A DNA stretch of 64,000 nt from Craterostigma plantagineum. Taxonomy: Eukaryota > Streptophyta > Magnoliopsida > Lamiales > Linderniaceae. A program made the position numbers and the translations under genes. The notes beneath the pieces are model-generated. The model did not search any database. It was not told the DNA's origin and saw only the letters and a list, made by a program, of their open reading frames with translations. Positions 53,504 to 64,000 of the stretch are shown here, piece by piece. Each line of letters opens with the position of its first letter. Position 1 is the first letter of the stretch. Where the stretch lies: NCBI GenBank assembly GCA_027422505.1, contig JAPQWV010001066.1:1-64000 (forward strand). Direction: 5' to 3'.

Positions 53504-55902
53504 CTACTGACAAAGCTGCTCCACGGCGGCGACGATCTGGGGCGGCTGAACGACGGTCCACTCTTCCAAAGTCCCGGCGTAAGGGTCGGGACGTCCCTGA
53601 GAAGAAAGGCAAACGATGGGAGTGTCCAAATAGTCGTAGAAATTCTCGTTTATAGCAGCCGTGAGGCTCGCCCCGATCCCGCCCGTCCTCATGCACTCCT
53701 CCACGATGAGCACGCAGTGGGTTTTCTTGATCGATTTTCCGATGGTGTAGAGATCGAATGGCTTCAACGATCTGATGTCGATCACTTCTGGGTCGTACCC
53801 TTTGTTCACTAACGTCTTCGCAGCTTGCATTACGTGGTACCTTTTGCACATATAGAATCAAAACTGTAAATTTTAGAAAAAGAAAATTTGTTGTTCGGTT
53901 AGGTGTTTGGTTTAAGGATTTAGTTAGGAGAAGAAGAAGAAGAAGAAATGGAAAAGGAAACTACGGCCATGAAACATTAATTTCTTCACTAAATGGTTAA
54001 GAAAAGGAAAAAAAATTAGTAAAAATTATTTTCCCTTTAGTTTCATTTCCTCACCATTCTCCTTGATCCAAACACAACATTATGGAACGACATGGAAAAA
54101 GTAAGGTTAAATCTAAGGTTAAATAAATAGCTAGCATGTTATTCAGTTCAGTCACACGTATGCATTTGTCAAACTATTAAATTGAGGGTTTCCATCCCAA
54201 TACAATTGGCAATAGGAGGATAAACCTCTTCAACTTATATACTGAGTGGGTGAAGATAATTTCCCATGTGGGACTCAGTTCAATTACCATATGATATGGA
54301 ATGGGATGGGTAAATGAATCCTGATTCCCTATAAATTTTATTGCAATTCAATCTAAAATATCGAGAAAACTTCAAAAAAATACGGTACCTCATTCTCGAG
54401 TACGTAAGGATCGTGACGTGCTCGCCAGGCCGAACCATTTCGGCCTCCTCGAGGTTAAGAACGTACTCCTCGTCGGGAATCCTCTCCTTGAGGTTGTACA
54501 GCAAGACATGCTCGAAGAGGATCACTGGGTTCTCGCTCCTTATTGCAGCCTTCATCAACCCTTTGCATTGTAAGGAGTCGAGCACGCCACCATCTGAATC
54601 CCAGGAATGGATTGGAAGTAAGACTCGAGGCGTTGGGAGTGTTCGGCCCCAAGCTGCCGGCCCACGCCGCCGGGCCCGCGTATGACTATGGGTATCTTGA
54701 ACTGCCCGCCCGAGGTGTAGTGGAGCATTCCGCAGTTGTTTGAGATTTGGTTGAAGGCTAGGAAGAGGAAGCCCATGTTCATGCCCTCGACAACGGGCCT
54801 CAGGCCCGTCATGGCAGCCCCGATTCCCATGCCAGTGAAGGAGTTTTCGGCGATGGGCGTGTCGAGGACTCTTAGGTCGCCGAATTTCGTGGCCAGGCCT
54901 TTGGTGACCTTGTAAGAGCCACCGTAATGGCCAACGTCTTCGCCCATGACGCAGACACGTGGGTCCCGGTCCATCTCCTCCTCTAGGCCTTCGCGGAGGG
55001 CCTCGAAGAGTAAAAGCTCGTGCCTGAGGGTAAAGATAGAGAGTGAGCGTGCTTATGACATCAGGATTTTCACTACAAATGAGTACTAGCTGTGGATTAT
55101 CGATGCATACATTGGAGTAGAAGAGAAAGTAGTTGACGACATACACAATAATAATAATGTATAATAGCTTTCTTTTATTCGTTTGGTTCATGCAACTTCA
55201 GTTAACTAGAACACTGTAAAAGCGACATAATCATAATAATGAACAAATAAGGATATTACTGTTTGATGTTGCACATTGGAGGATAAGAAAGAGGAATACC
55301 CTGGTTTTGACGCTGCAGATGAGGTAGCATTGTCTTGCTTTGTCTACAATCACACAACAAAAACCAGAATTCAAATGGCTTCAAATAGAATAAGCAGGTA
55401 AGTAGAAGCAGCAAAATATGAATGCACATTGTAAAGAAGAATGAATATGAACCAAGCAGAAGTTTCTGGCGAACTTACAGCAACTGCATTAATTGCAAAT
55501 CGACCTCTCTTGTTACCAGTAAGGTTCAAGCCCTTGGTCAAACACCCATCAGCGGCAGAAACAAAGGAGTCGCCTTTTCTCTCTGAGTCAAAGAAGACAT
55601 ACGAAATTAGAAATACATTGTTCATGAAGATTCATGATCAAGAGAGTTGGGAAAAGACATACGAATAAACAAAACGCAACGAAAACAAGGAGCACGTAGA
55701 TTTAACTTGTCAATCTCAATCCAACGGATAAAACAGCAGAGAAAACAAATCTGAGCGTCAAACCAACAAACAGCGCACTTAATTAAATAGAAAGCATGCA
55801 AAAACCTGAGATCGATCTGCGAGAAACGATGCAAAATTTCTTGCAATCTGCCGACGAAATAGCCGTCGTGGCTGCAAATCCTTGTAGCATAGCAGATGCC
55901 AT
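53504..55902 (-). CDS. PDH-E1 BETA: Plastid pyruvate dehydrogenase E1 component, beta subunit
   Basis: Beta chain of the plastid pyruvate dehydrogenase E1 heterotetramer, which feeds acetyl-CoA to fatty acid synthesis. Exons: 55806-55902 ([17 protein letters not shown], transit peptide), 55479-55582, 55300-55343, 54389-55023 and 53504-53840. Their sum is 1217 nt; one restored base gives 405 residues, close to the family. Landmarks are [70 protein letters not shown], then [18 protein letters not shown] in the transketolase C-terminal domain. The frame breaks near 54560 (between DGGV/STPY and NAKG). Near 53590 GRPDPYAG replaces the usual DVPTPYAG, which is explained by a +1 and a -1 in neighbouring runs. 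It is divergent from the DUF1365 gene, 433 bp apart. Confidence 0.95.
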
Positions 55903-56335
55903 TGGCAGACACAGTGCTCTAAAGCTTTCAAAACAAAGATACAATCGAGCTACAGAGCCCCTATATAATCCAGAAAGCTACAGAGAGTGAGAGATAGGTG
56001 GATACAGAGCTGAACAGGTAAGAAATTGCAAGAGTAGGACGTTTATAAACCACTTGTTTCTGTCAGTACGTCGTCGTTTCCACTTCGTAGATGTCGCCCA
56101 ATCAGCTACTTTTCGATGCAGGGCACCATGTGACCGTAGAGCACTAATTACGTGGGTCCATCAAGGATCCTTAAGGCCCAATTTAAGAGCCCATACTAAG
56201 CCCATAAGCTATAATTCATGGTAAACGGGTTAAGAATCCATGGGTCGGATCTGAACCCGCCGACGTGTTGCCGGGAGATCCACAATTTTTTTCCTACTTA
56301 GTTAATACAGTGAACGTGACAGAGACGACGACGAC
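55903..56335. promoter_or_regulatory. Compact bidirectional promoter, PDH E1-beta / DUF1365
   Basis: Only 433 bp separate the two start codons. A CTATATAATCC stretch near 55960 could be the TATA box for PDH E1-beta (read leftwards, TATATAG). Inferred from geometry. Confidence 0.55.
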
Positions 56336-58291
56336 ATGGAGCTTCTCTACCTCCTCTGCTCCATCTTATACACCGTCGTCACCTCCATTTTACTCTCTCT
56401 CCACCTGATAATCCGGCGATTCCTCGCCCCGCGCTCAGCCGTTGGAAGGGATGCCTCCGTCGCCGCTGTCTACGAAGGCTCCGTGTGGCACGAGCGCCGC
56501 CGGCCGGTGCATCACTCGTTCGGCTACTCCGTGCGCTACGCACTCTTAGACCTGGACTGCGTCGGAGACCGGCCTGACGACCACCTCTCCGCCGACCACG
56601 CGCGACGCATTGCCAGCACCAACGGGCCCGTGTAATTGTTTCCTTCCTCGCGCGAATTTTTTCTGATCTTTGTCCTGCGTTCGTGAAATTATATCTCGAA
56701 TCCGTGCATTTTAATTGAGTTTGTTTTGAATTTGATGTGATTAAGGTTGATGATTTTGATTTAGTTCGGCGAGGCTTCGAAGTCTTAAATTTGTTTGTCG
56801 ACGGATGATCAATGCCTTGATAGCTAATAAATTCAAAAAAGTTAGATAAATGATTGCAGATAAATATAGGGTTCGCATTGAACTGGAAAATGTATAATCA
56901 GTGCATGTTTATCCACATTTGTAAGCTGACAAAACATAGCGTGATTTGTGAGTTGTGACTGCTGTACTCACCTAACATTGCCCATGATTATATGCTATGA
57001 TGAATATATGTAAGGGATATTATGTGTTCATTGTGATTGCTTTATTATACGTAAAGAAATGTCAATTGGAGGTTGTCTTTCGATGTTTCAAGTTGCATTA
57101 GACTGATAACTCTGTATGGACTGCCAGTTTTCTTCTAACAATACCTCCTAGCGTGGGATATGAGCAAAATCCATTGAGTGTTTACTATTGCTACGATATT
57201 GAAGACTCTAGCAGAATCTTGAGGAGATGTATTGCAGAGGTGAGGCTTGCTTTATCCTGCATAAATTGAGAGAAAAAAGGGACTGGTGAATGTTGTGGGC
57301 CCCATTCTTAACATTGATTTTGATGGTGTTTAGGTTACCAATACGCCGTGGGGAGAAAGAGTGACGTTCTTGTTCAGTCCAAACTCAGATTTAGTTGCCA
57401 AACCTCTTCATGTCAGCCCTTTCATGGTTAGTTATCACTTAATAGTTAATTGTAGTACTGTGAAAATATTTCTCATGCCCATACTAGATAATGGGTTAAC
57501 TGATATAGTCATTATTTGTTTTTTCTACTGAAGGATATGCTCGGAAATTGGAGCTTGAAACAACGACCCCGACGATAATCTGCACATAGTTATAACCGTT
57601 CATCACCCCGAACTCGGTAACTACTTCACTGCTTCGTTGACAGCCAAAAGAGTCACCTCCTTAGAAGCAGCCGACTATTCAGTGTTCTTCTGGTTTATGC
57701 CACATAAGTTGCATTGTGGATATATTGGCATGTGAGTTCACCTTACTTCTTTTCTTCTCTACTGTTATCTTTTATCTGAAATGTTACCAGTCGTAAGAAT
57801 TGCATAAATTTGTTCATATCTTCAGGCTCTCAAGCTACGGTGGAAAGGTGTCCCCTTTATCCAGCATCCAAGATATCATAGCCCGGGATACAAAGAAGAA
57901 GCCTTACTTCACAACGAAGCATTATTCAGCGCTGCCCATCTTTTGGAAATGGCAGCAGCAAACCGTGTAATCCCGAGGAACGTGAGAACAATCGCTGCAT
58001 CGCTTGGAGAGATGCTCCGTGGCCCTGGCGCTGATTCTTCTTCTCACGACTGTAAGTCAAATTCTTTCCCCAACCGTTATTGTAGTCGATTACTTATGTT
58101 CCTTCATTCGACTCTCAAGGCATGCTCTGACATTTGTGACAATATTCTTTAAGTATCTAAAATTTTGATCCTTTCTTTTTGGGATTGTAGGGGAAGTTTC
58201 TCCCAAGACATCTCATGCATTTTTTTTTTTTCACTCACTTAGATATATAGGGCTGCCATTTGATTTATTTCATATAGTTTTAAGAACATGA
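56336..58291 (+). CDS. DUF1365 family protein
   Basis: Plant member of DUF1365, function unknown. In bacteria the family often neighbours amine-oxidase-like and cyclopropane-fatty-acid-synthase genes. Exons: 56336 to about 56631 (N-terminal hydrophobic segment LLYLLCSILYTVVTSILL, then VYEGSVWHERRRPVHHSFGY), 57128-57239 (GYEQNPLSVYYCYD), 57334-57426 (PWGERVTFLFSP), 57534-57731 (VHHPELGNYF, FFWFMPHK), 57826-58051 (LKLRWKGVPFIQHPRY) and a short last exon from 58191. Breaks near 57130 (T run), 57560 and 57708. The last exon crosses a 12-T run; with one more T it would stop near 58242, so the end is uncertain. Convergent with the oxidase gene at 58303. Confidence 0.82.
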
Positions 58292-58302
58292 AATTGTACG
58301 AA

Positions 58303-60350
58303 TTACAAGGGGGGCGAAGCATGGGTCTTCATTACACGGTCGAGCGTAATTTCTTCAATCGATCGACAGCCACTTAAAGCCATAGTCAGTTCGAACTCGT
58401 CGTGCAGAATCTGAAGGGCTCTTCTTACGCCTGCCTCGCCATAAGCTGCTAATGCGAAAACTATGGGCCGTCCAATCTTGTAATAATAGGCGAAAGATTA
58501 GCAGCTTCTACTATTATTCAACAGAATGCACACACACACACACACATATATGAGTATACATGCGTATACTTACAAATACTCCAGATGCTCCGAGAGCTAT
58601 CGCTTTGAAGACATCGGTTCCTCGCCTAACACCACCATCGAGAAAAACTGGAATTCTGCATTTTGCAGCTTTCACCACCTAAAATAAATTACATACATTT
58701 TTTTTTTTGTAATATATCAGATAGAATTGGCAACGGATAAAAATAGAAGAGCTGAGAACGAACCTCTTCAGAGCAGTAATGGTGGCAGGAACATAATCGA
58801 GTTGTCGAGCTCCATGATTGGACACGATAATGCCTGCTACTCCAGCTTCTACAGCTAATTTTGCTGTGTAATAACAATTCGTAGAATCTTACCACACAGA
58901 GGTTTATTGCTATCATGAAATTAACAAATGGTGGTTTGTATTTTACATACCATCCTCGGCAGTTAACACGCCCTTAACAAGAATTGGCAATGTAGTGATT
59001 GTCTTAAGCCATTCCAAATCCTGCATGTATATCCGTTTTACTGGTTATGAAACTGTATTATGTATATCCGTTTTACTGGTTATGAAACTGTTAATTGATC
59101 AGAAGAATCAACAGAGTGAAGTAAAGAAGAACCCTTTTGAACATAGCTCGAGACTCTTACCTTCCAAGTTAGAGATGGGTCAATTTGATCATTGAGATAT
59201 GCGGCTAGTCCCGAGTCGTTGTCCTGCAAATAGATAAGAAAACAAGAGAAGTCAATATATATATGTAGATTATTACAATACTCGATTGATTCTGATTTCT
59301 GAAGCATGAAACTAACCCTGTCTGTGTGCCAACACCCAAGTCTTCAAAGTTCTTGAATCTTAAGTTCGATGGTAGTGCAAATCTGTTGATACAATAATGA
59401 TTAAATAGAAATCAATGACTTACCTCGTAACATTACTAGAGTTCGAAGGGGAAAAAATTTCACCTATTCTTGATATCAGCTTCCCTTCGTCTGTGTTTTG
59501 GGGCATCCACCGTAAGAACGATAGCCTTGAAGCCAGCTTCCTCGGCTCTCTTTAGCAGCCGTCTAACAACATCCCTATCTTTCGAGACCTGTAAAATTTA
59601 CAGAAGATGATGAACTTTAAATAATAATCTACAAAAAACATGGGAATAATAATAATGTTCATAATCTCACAGAAAGCTGGAAAAAGCACAGGCCAGGTCC
59701 AGTTGAGGCAACTTCTTCGACACTCGACGTACTCCCAGACGATAACGTCTACAATAGCCAATCAGAGCACGAAATATGAGAACTGTGAATTTTAATCAAC
59801 TGTATTTGAATTTCAAGTTCTTGAACTTGTAAACGAAATTAGCTGTAAGAAAAGTTTTCAAAGTGCAAGAAAACAAACACCATAATGGTTCCAGCTGCTG
59901 ACGTGGCTCTTGCTGTGGCAGGTTCTCCTACATCAAAGTTCAAATCTTGCTGGAAACTCTTTGAAAACAAGAAGGATTATAAATACACACACACACACAC
60001 ACACCTTCAGGGTGTGCCAGTTTTTGCATAGCTGTAGGAGCAACCATGATTGGCATTGAAATATCGTATCCCAATATCGATGTGGATGTATCGATCTTGC
60101 TCACGTCTACTAGATACGAGGCCTGAATCTGTATTTAGGAGAAAAAGAAAAATTAATGACATATCAGTATCACACATACCAAAGAATGATATGGCCTGAA
60201 AGATCCATTACAATATTCTGGAGAATGCATTCCGATTCTCACGAAGAGTCCACTGATCTTCTGCACCAGATGCGTAGTAATCGTAGACCATCTTCGGCAG
60301 TTTCTCCCTTGCAATGGCCTCAATTCCATGATATTAGTTACGCTGTCCAT
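58303..60350 (-). CDS. Glycolate oxidase-like (S)-2-hydroxyacid oxidase
   Basis: FMN-dependent TIM-barrel oxidase; plant GOX and HAOX members oxidise glycolate or longer 2-hydroxyacids to 2-oxoacids plus H2O2 in peroxisomes. About ten exons read from [20 protein letters not shown] (60250-60330) through [119 protein letters not shown] (catalytic His and Arg), [20 protein letters not shown] and [16 protein letters not shown] to [20 protein letters not shown]. One-base breaks occur near 60320 and 60108. The C terminus reads ASPPL after a six-C run, without a canonical SRL/ARL peroxisomal signal. Two introns carry CA repeats. GOX versus HAOX is not settled. Confidence 0.9.
58528..58547 (+). repeat. 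CA microsatellite in oxidase intron
   Basis: About nine CA units, followed by TATATATG. Confidence 0.9.
59984..60004 (+). repeat. AC microsatellite in oxidase intron
   Basis: About ten AC units beside the exon ending LAHPEG. Confidence 0.9.
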
Positions 60351-60801
60351 TTCTTGAAATGCAAATGAAGTTCCTACATTCAGAATTCAGAGTCATACAC
60401 ATAAATTTATAAAGAAAGCAGAAACCATCTACACAAGGCTATATTCAACACTTTACCTAACTGAATCAATGTTCAATGCACACTGTCAAGTCTATAAAAT
60501 TGAGGCAGGTCCGAAATTGGACGTCCTAAACGATAGGCTTAGCTCGCTGTGCAGATGTCGATCGTTGATAAATGTAATGAAACGTATGATTTGATAACGG
60601 AGTTATTACCAATCACGTGTTATTTTCTTGATGGGCCATCATCAACAACATCTAAGCATAGGATATTCATAATTCTAAGACTTCAACTTGCAAATTCGAA
60701 CATAACCATGCGTGTAGTTTTACAAAACAGAAACAAACCAATAGATATGGTTGCAGTACACATAATCCAAACTACCATGACCGAATAGCATCATCAACTT
60801 A
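60351..60801. other. Intergenic between the oxidase 5' end and the LSM gene 3' end
   Basis: No coding signal. Presumed promoter of the oxidase (read leftwards) and 3'UTR of the LSM gene. Confidence 0.5.
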
Positions 60802-61161
60802 TTATTTATCCTTAAGCGAAAGAAGATAAAGCTGTTCTTCGATGGAGCAATCGACATGGCACGAAGTTCGACAAGAGAACGGTATAAGTACAAGCCCAAC
60901 AGCTCTATGCTCCATAGGAGAAGGAGAAGATCTTCTCGTGCTTCGATACTCGAATGCATCTTGAAGTATGATGTTCCCCTGTTTGTCCATGCAATAGAAC
61001 GATCCTACAAAAAAGCGTCCGTCTTTGATCCCTATCAGCATCCTACGATGTATTAGTTTCTTGGCCTGGGATACGTATTCTGAAGCATTTTGGTCTGAAG
61101 AATCCGAGATTGTAATGGGGGCTTCAGCTGAGGACGATGCTTCAAGCTTTGTCGTGTCCAT
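60802..61161 (-). CDS. LSM-domain protein, NatC auxiliary subunit Naa38/LSMD1-like
   Basis: Intact 119-residue single-exon frame. After a Ser/Ala-rich N terminus the Sm fold begins near residue 33 (KLIHRRMLIGIKDGRFF); Sm1 contains GSFYCMDKQGNIILQDA and Sm2 follows at VGLVLIPFSC. The block ILQDAFEYRSTRRSSPSPME and the tail TSCHVDCSIEEQL are, as I recall, characteristic of LSMD1/Naa38, an auxiliary subunit of the NatC N-terminal acetyltransferase, rather than spliceosomal LSM proteins. Length fits. It lies on the same strand as, and upstream of, the 2-hydroxyacid oxidase gene. Confidence 0.88.
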   Translation of the reverse strand: MDTTKLEASSSAEAPITISDSSDQNASEYVSQAKKLIHRRMLIGIKDGRFFVGSFYCMDKQGNIILQDAFEYRSTRRSSPSPMEHRAVGLVLIPFSCRTSCHVDCSIEEQLYLLSLKDK

Positions 61162-61962
61162 TCACTTCTTACGGACATATAAAACCAAGTTGATTTGAAA
61201 CCTGCTGTATGTTTAAAACTAAGTCAACATTCTGTAATAATTTCATAAAGAAAAACACAGAGAACAAGGGCACGCATGTTCAGACGAATGCAATATCGAG
61301 TGATCCAATAATCAAAACTGAGTACAAAAGATTCATTGACAAATGCTGCACTTCTGTTATTCGAAAGATGGTGAAAGATACAAAACCATGCTAGAGGTCA
61401 TAAATTTTGCAGAAGCAACAATTCTGATTGGATGAAATTAAAACTGCAAACCCAGCATGAATGATTTCGTAAACCAACGAAATAATCAAATGGAATTGGC
61501 GAACTGAGAAATCAATCAACATTCAATATTAAATCGAAACATCCATTTCGTTTATCGATTTTCCCCTCAACGCAAAAACTGGAAAAAAAAAAAATATGCA
61601 ACAGCAAACTCTATAGCGATTAGAATTAATCACGTAACCGCAAGATGTAGCCAGCGTAACCTAGAGATTAGCAACAACCAGGAGCAGATTAATGGGTACG
61701 TTAACCTAACAACAATCAATACGACTTTGCGAACGACGGCTCCGAGCAGCAACGCGCCACCGAGGAGGAGGGAAATGAAAGGGCGAAAGCTTACAACAGT
61801 CGATAGAAAGAAAGTAATTCGAGCAACTCAAGATAAATGTTGGGCAACGGCCCATGAAGAAAAAAACTTATTATGTGCTGGGCAAATTTAACAGGTCGAC
61901 CCATGGCCACGAGTATCAGGCGCGTGTTGATAACGCATGTATTATTGCAAAATACATTTCCG
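61162..61962. other. LSM gene 5' flank
   Basis: Presumed promoter/5'UTR read leftwards, with a GC-richer patch at 61730-61790. No ORF supported. Confidence 0.45.
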
Positions 61963-62268
61963 GGAAAATTTTAAAATTGGTCACTAAGTATGCCAATTTT
62001 TTATTTTGGATCACTATGTTTGTCAGTTACACATATAGGTCACTAAGTATGTATATAGTAATAAATTTGGGTCACCAGCCTCTTTTTTCTTATTATATAC
62101 ATACTTAGTGACCCAAATTTGTAACTATTTTACTTGTGACTTAGTTTTGTAACCAGTGACTCAATTTGGTTACTATATATATACTTATTGACCAAGTTTT
62201 GTAACTGACAAGCATAATAACCTAAAATAAAAAAATGATATACTTAGTGACCCATTTTTATAATTTCT
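61963..62268. mobile_element. MITE with ~47-bp terminal inverted repeats
   Basis: The left end AAAATTTTAAAATTGGTCAC continues TAAGTATGCCAATTTTTTA. The right end reverse-complemented gives AAATTATAAAAATGGGTCAC then TAAGTATATCATTTTTTTA. A second inverted pair (GTCACTAAGTATGTATATA near 62040 and its complement near 62095) lies inside. About 306 bp, non-coding. Confidence 0.8.
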
Positions 62269-62842
62269 AAAACATCCATTAGAGCATCTTCAAATATCAT
62301 TGTATCATTTTCATCTCTGTCAAAAACTATATTTATCTCCACCATTATTGTAAGATTAGTCAACTTGACGAACACACACAGCAGAACTGTCATTAAACTA
62401 AAAAGCAACTTTCGGCATCAACTGATAGGCAGGAATATAAAAATATCCCCAACTATAACGTATTCCATCCACGAAACAATATTTGTCCCCCAAATAATAA
62501 CGCATTGATTGCTCGCTCACACATAATTGATATCGAGATAGATAGTTGATACAGATTGCCTCTTAATTATAACGAAGACTTCATTTCATATTTCCTTTCT
62601 TAATCCTTCATAACCAATCATAACCTTCCTTGCCAGTATATGTAACTAAAAAAATGACTTTAAATCGTGCATAAATCCCCAACAAGTTGTATTGCCGTGT
62701 TTTACGTAGCTCACACCGCATTTTATATTTTGAGAGAGTTGACAACATGTCTGTTCATTTCATACTTCGTTTTCTAAAGAAAAGATTCAGAACCAATCTC
62801 TCTACTCCCTTCTTTCTTCTTCACTTTGTAGAACAGAATAGA
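62269..62842. other. AT-rich intergenic
   Basis: AGAGCATCTTCAAATATC near 62281 resembles one end of common plant MITEs, but no partner end was found. No gene. Confidence 0.4.
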
Positions 62843-62978
62843 ATGGCGACAGCTTATGCAGCTTTTACCTCTCTCATGATCTCTTATCAGATCTCCGCCA
62901 ACATCCAAACCCTCCCATCAAACTAGACGAGGAGCTCGCGGATTCTCTCAATTCGAAGATGTCAAGATTATAATCGAA
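62843..62978 (+). pseudogene. Possible N-terminal remnant of a CC-NLR gene
   Basis: It starts MATAYAAFTSLMISYQISA and, after one frame change, reads NPPIKLDEELADSLNSK. The pattern MAxAYAAxxSLM...LDEEx(I/L)xSL resembles the start of Rx-type coiled-coil domains in plant NLR resistance proteins. About 45 residues remain before the LTR of Copia 3 begins. A short, weak match. Confidence 0.35.
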
Positions 62979-62987
62979 AAGAACTTA

Positions 62988-63129
62988 TGTCGTATTGATT
63001 TTCCCAGCACATACATATAGTGTACATAGGAGTCTTTATCTCCTTGATTTATGCCTAATTAATACTAATTGATATTCTAATTAATACTAATTGATATACA
63101 ATATTTGCCATATATAAAATATGCTAATA
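62988..63129 (-). repeat. Copia 3 3' LTR (about 142 bp)
   Basis: On the minus strand it starts TATTAGCATATTTTATA (a TG start is expected, so the second base looks changed) and ends CAATACGACA. It contains a doubled AATTAGTATTAATTAG motif. Confidence 0.7.
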
Positions 63130-63147
63130 CCCCCCCTCAAGTTGGAG

Positions 63148-64000
63148 CATGGGGATTCCGTATGCCCAACTTGCCAAAAATAGAGTCCAACTGACGTTTA
63201 CCAAGGCCCTTGGTGAAGATATCAGCCAACTGCTTATGCGTAGGCACATGACTAGCAGATATCAATCCAGAGACAAGCGCATCACGCACAAAGTGGCAGT
63301 CTATCTCAATATGCTTCGTACGTTCATGGAAGACCGATTAGCAGCAATGTGTAGAGCTGCCTTACTGTCGCAGAAAACATGCATGGGCTGAGAATGAGAG
63401 ACGCCAAGACTTTGCAACAACCCTTTCAACCATTTCAATTCACACGTGAGAGTTGCCATGGCACGATACTCGGCCTCAGCAGAAGAACGAGCGACCGTGT
63501 GTTGTTTCTTTGTCTTCCATGAAATAGGAGAACTGCCCAATTGGACCACCAACCAGTGAGAGAGCGCCTGGTGATAGGACAACTGGCCCAGTCAGAATCA
63601 CACCATCCGTACAACTGTAAATTACTGTCAGCTCGCAATAAAATCCCTTGGCCTGCTGTACCCTTCAAATAACGAACAACACGAAGAGTTGCCTCCCAGT
63701 GAGCCTCCATAGGATTTTGCATAAACTGGGCCAACATGTGCACACTGTAAGACAGATCGGGACGAGTGATAGACAAATAAATCAACCGACCAACCAAGCG
63801 ACGATATCGCTCTGGATTAGAAAATGGTCGATCATTAACTAGAGGAAGACCATGGTTCTGTTCAATAGGAGATTCGGCAGGCTTAGCACCCATCAAGCCC
63901 ACTTCCGAGACAAGATCCAATGCATACTTGCGCTGACATAAGAAAAGTCCAGAGTCATTGCGAGCGACTTCAATTCCCAGAAAATACTTCAAGACCCCAA
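63148..64000 (-). pseudogene. Copia 3 RT C-terminus and RNase H
   Basis: Right to left: KYFLGIEVARNDSGLFLCQR, PERYRRLVGRLIYLSITRPD, WCDSDWASCPITRRSLTG, then after a frame change SSPISWKTKKQHTVARSSAE and VFCDSKAALHIAANR. After another change HERTKHIEIDCHFVRDALV and KGLGKRQLDSIFGKLGI follow, ending about 63148. At least two frame changes (near 63540 and 63330). Confidence 0.9.

Larger units (their letters stand above)
62988..64000 (-). mobile_element. Ty1/Copia retrotransposon 3' part (Copia 3), cut by window end
   Basis: The short 3' LTR is 62988-63129; next to it the minus strand has a polypurine tract TTGAGGGGGGG, typical of this group. Coding sequence follows to the window end. The rest of the element, including the 5' LTR, lies to the right. 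Confidence 0.88.

Overview
The window is nuclear DNA of a flowering plant, almost certainly a eudicot. GT-AG introns are AT-rich, the genes are plant-specific (plastid pyruvate dehydrogenase, 9-cis-epoxycarotenoid dioxygenase, germin-like proteins, GHR1 receptor pseudokinase), and the repeats are plant Copia retrotransposons, a Helitron-like element and MITEs. I cannot name the species. An asterid is possible but unproven.

Layout. (1) 1-24.2 kb is gene-rich: TWINKLE-type organellar primase-helicase (+, 5' end outside the window), two tandem berberine-bridge-enzyme-like FAD oxidases (+), fatty acid 2-hydroxylase (-), beta-tubulin (+), an inverted pair of germin-like genes, a POLLENLESS3/MS5-type TPR gene (-) and a GHR1 orthologue (-). 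(2) 24.4-51 kb holds no host gene that I recognise and is a nest of mobile DNA. It contains two related ~4 kb non-coding elements with degenerate terminal inverted repeats and internal satellites (26.7-30.7 and 38.3-42.2 kb), a probable minus-strand Helitron (31.05-42.38 kb) carrying one of them plus a complete Copia element (31.6-37.0 kb), and a second complete Copia element (44.5-49.8 kb). (3) 51.1-61.2 kb is gene-rich again: NCED (+), plastid PDH E1-beta (-), DUF1365 protein (+), glycolate-oxidase-like 2-hydroxyacid oxidase (-) and an LSM-domain NatC auxiliary subunit (-). (4) 62-64 kb has a MITE, a possible NLR remnant and the 3' end of a third Copia element (-).

Two themes tie the window together. 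Both gene islands appear collinear with segments that, from memory of Arabidopsis locus numbers, are split between duplicated chromosome segments there. This suggests old conserved neighbourhoods separated here by a transposon cluster. Second, most host genes, even beta-tubulin, are broken by single-base changes that are nearly all one-base contractions of short homopolymers. Three genes (second BBE-like, first germin-like, LSM) are intact. The simplest reading is uncorrected long-read assembly error rather than mass pseudogenisation, so I annotate these loci as genes and list the breaks.

The genes do not form one pathway. They cover organelle DNA replication, extracellular oxidation, sphingolipid hydroxylation, cytoskeleton, meiosis-type TPR proteins, guard-cell ABA/H2O2 signalling (GHR1), ABA synthesis (NCED), plastid acetyl-CoA supply (PDH) and peroxisomal 2-hydroxyacid oxidation.
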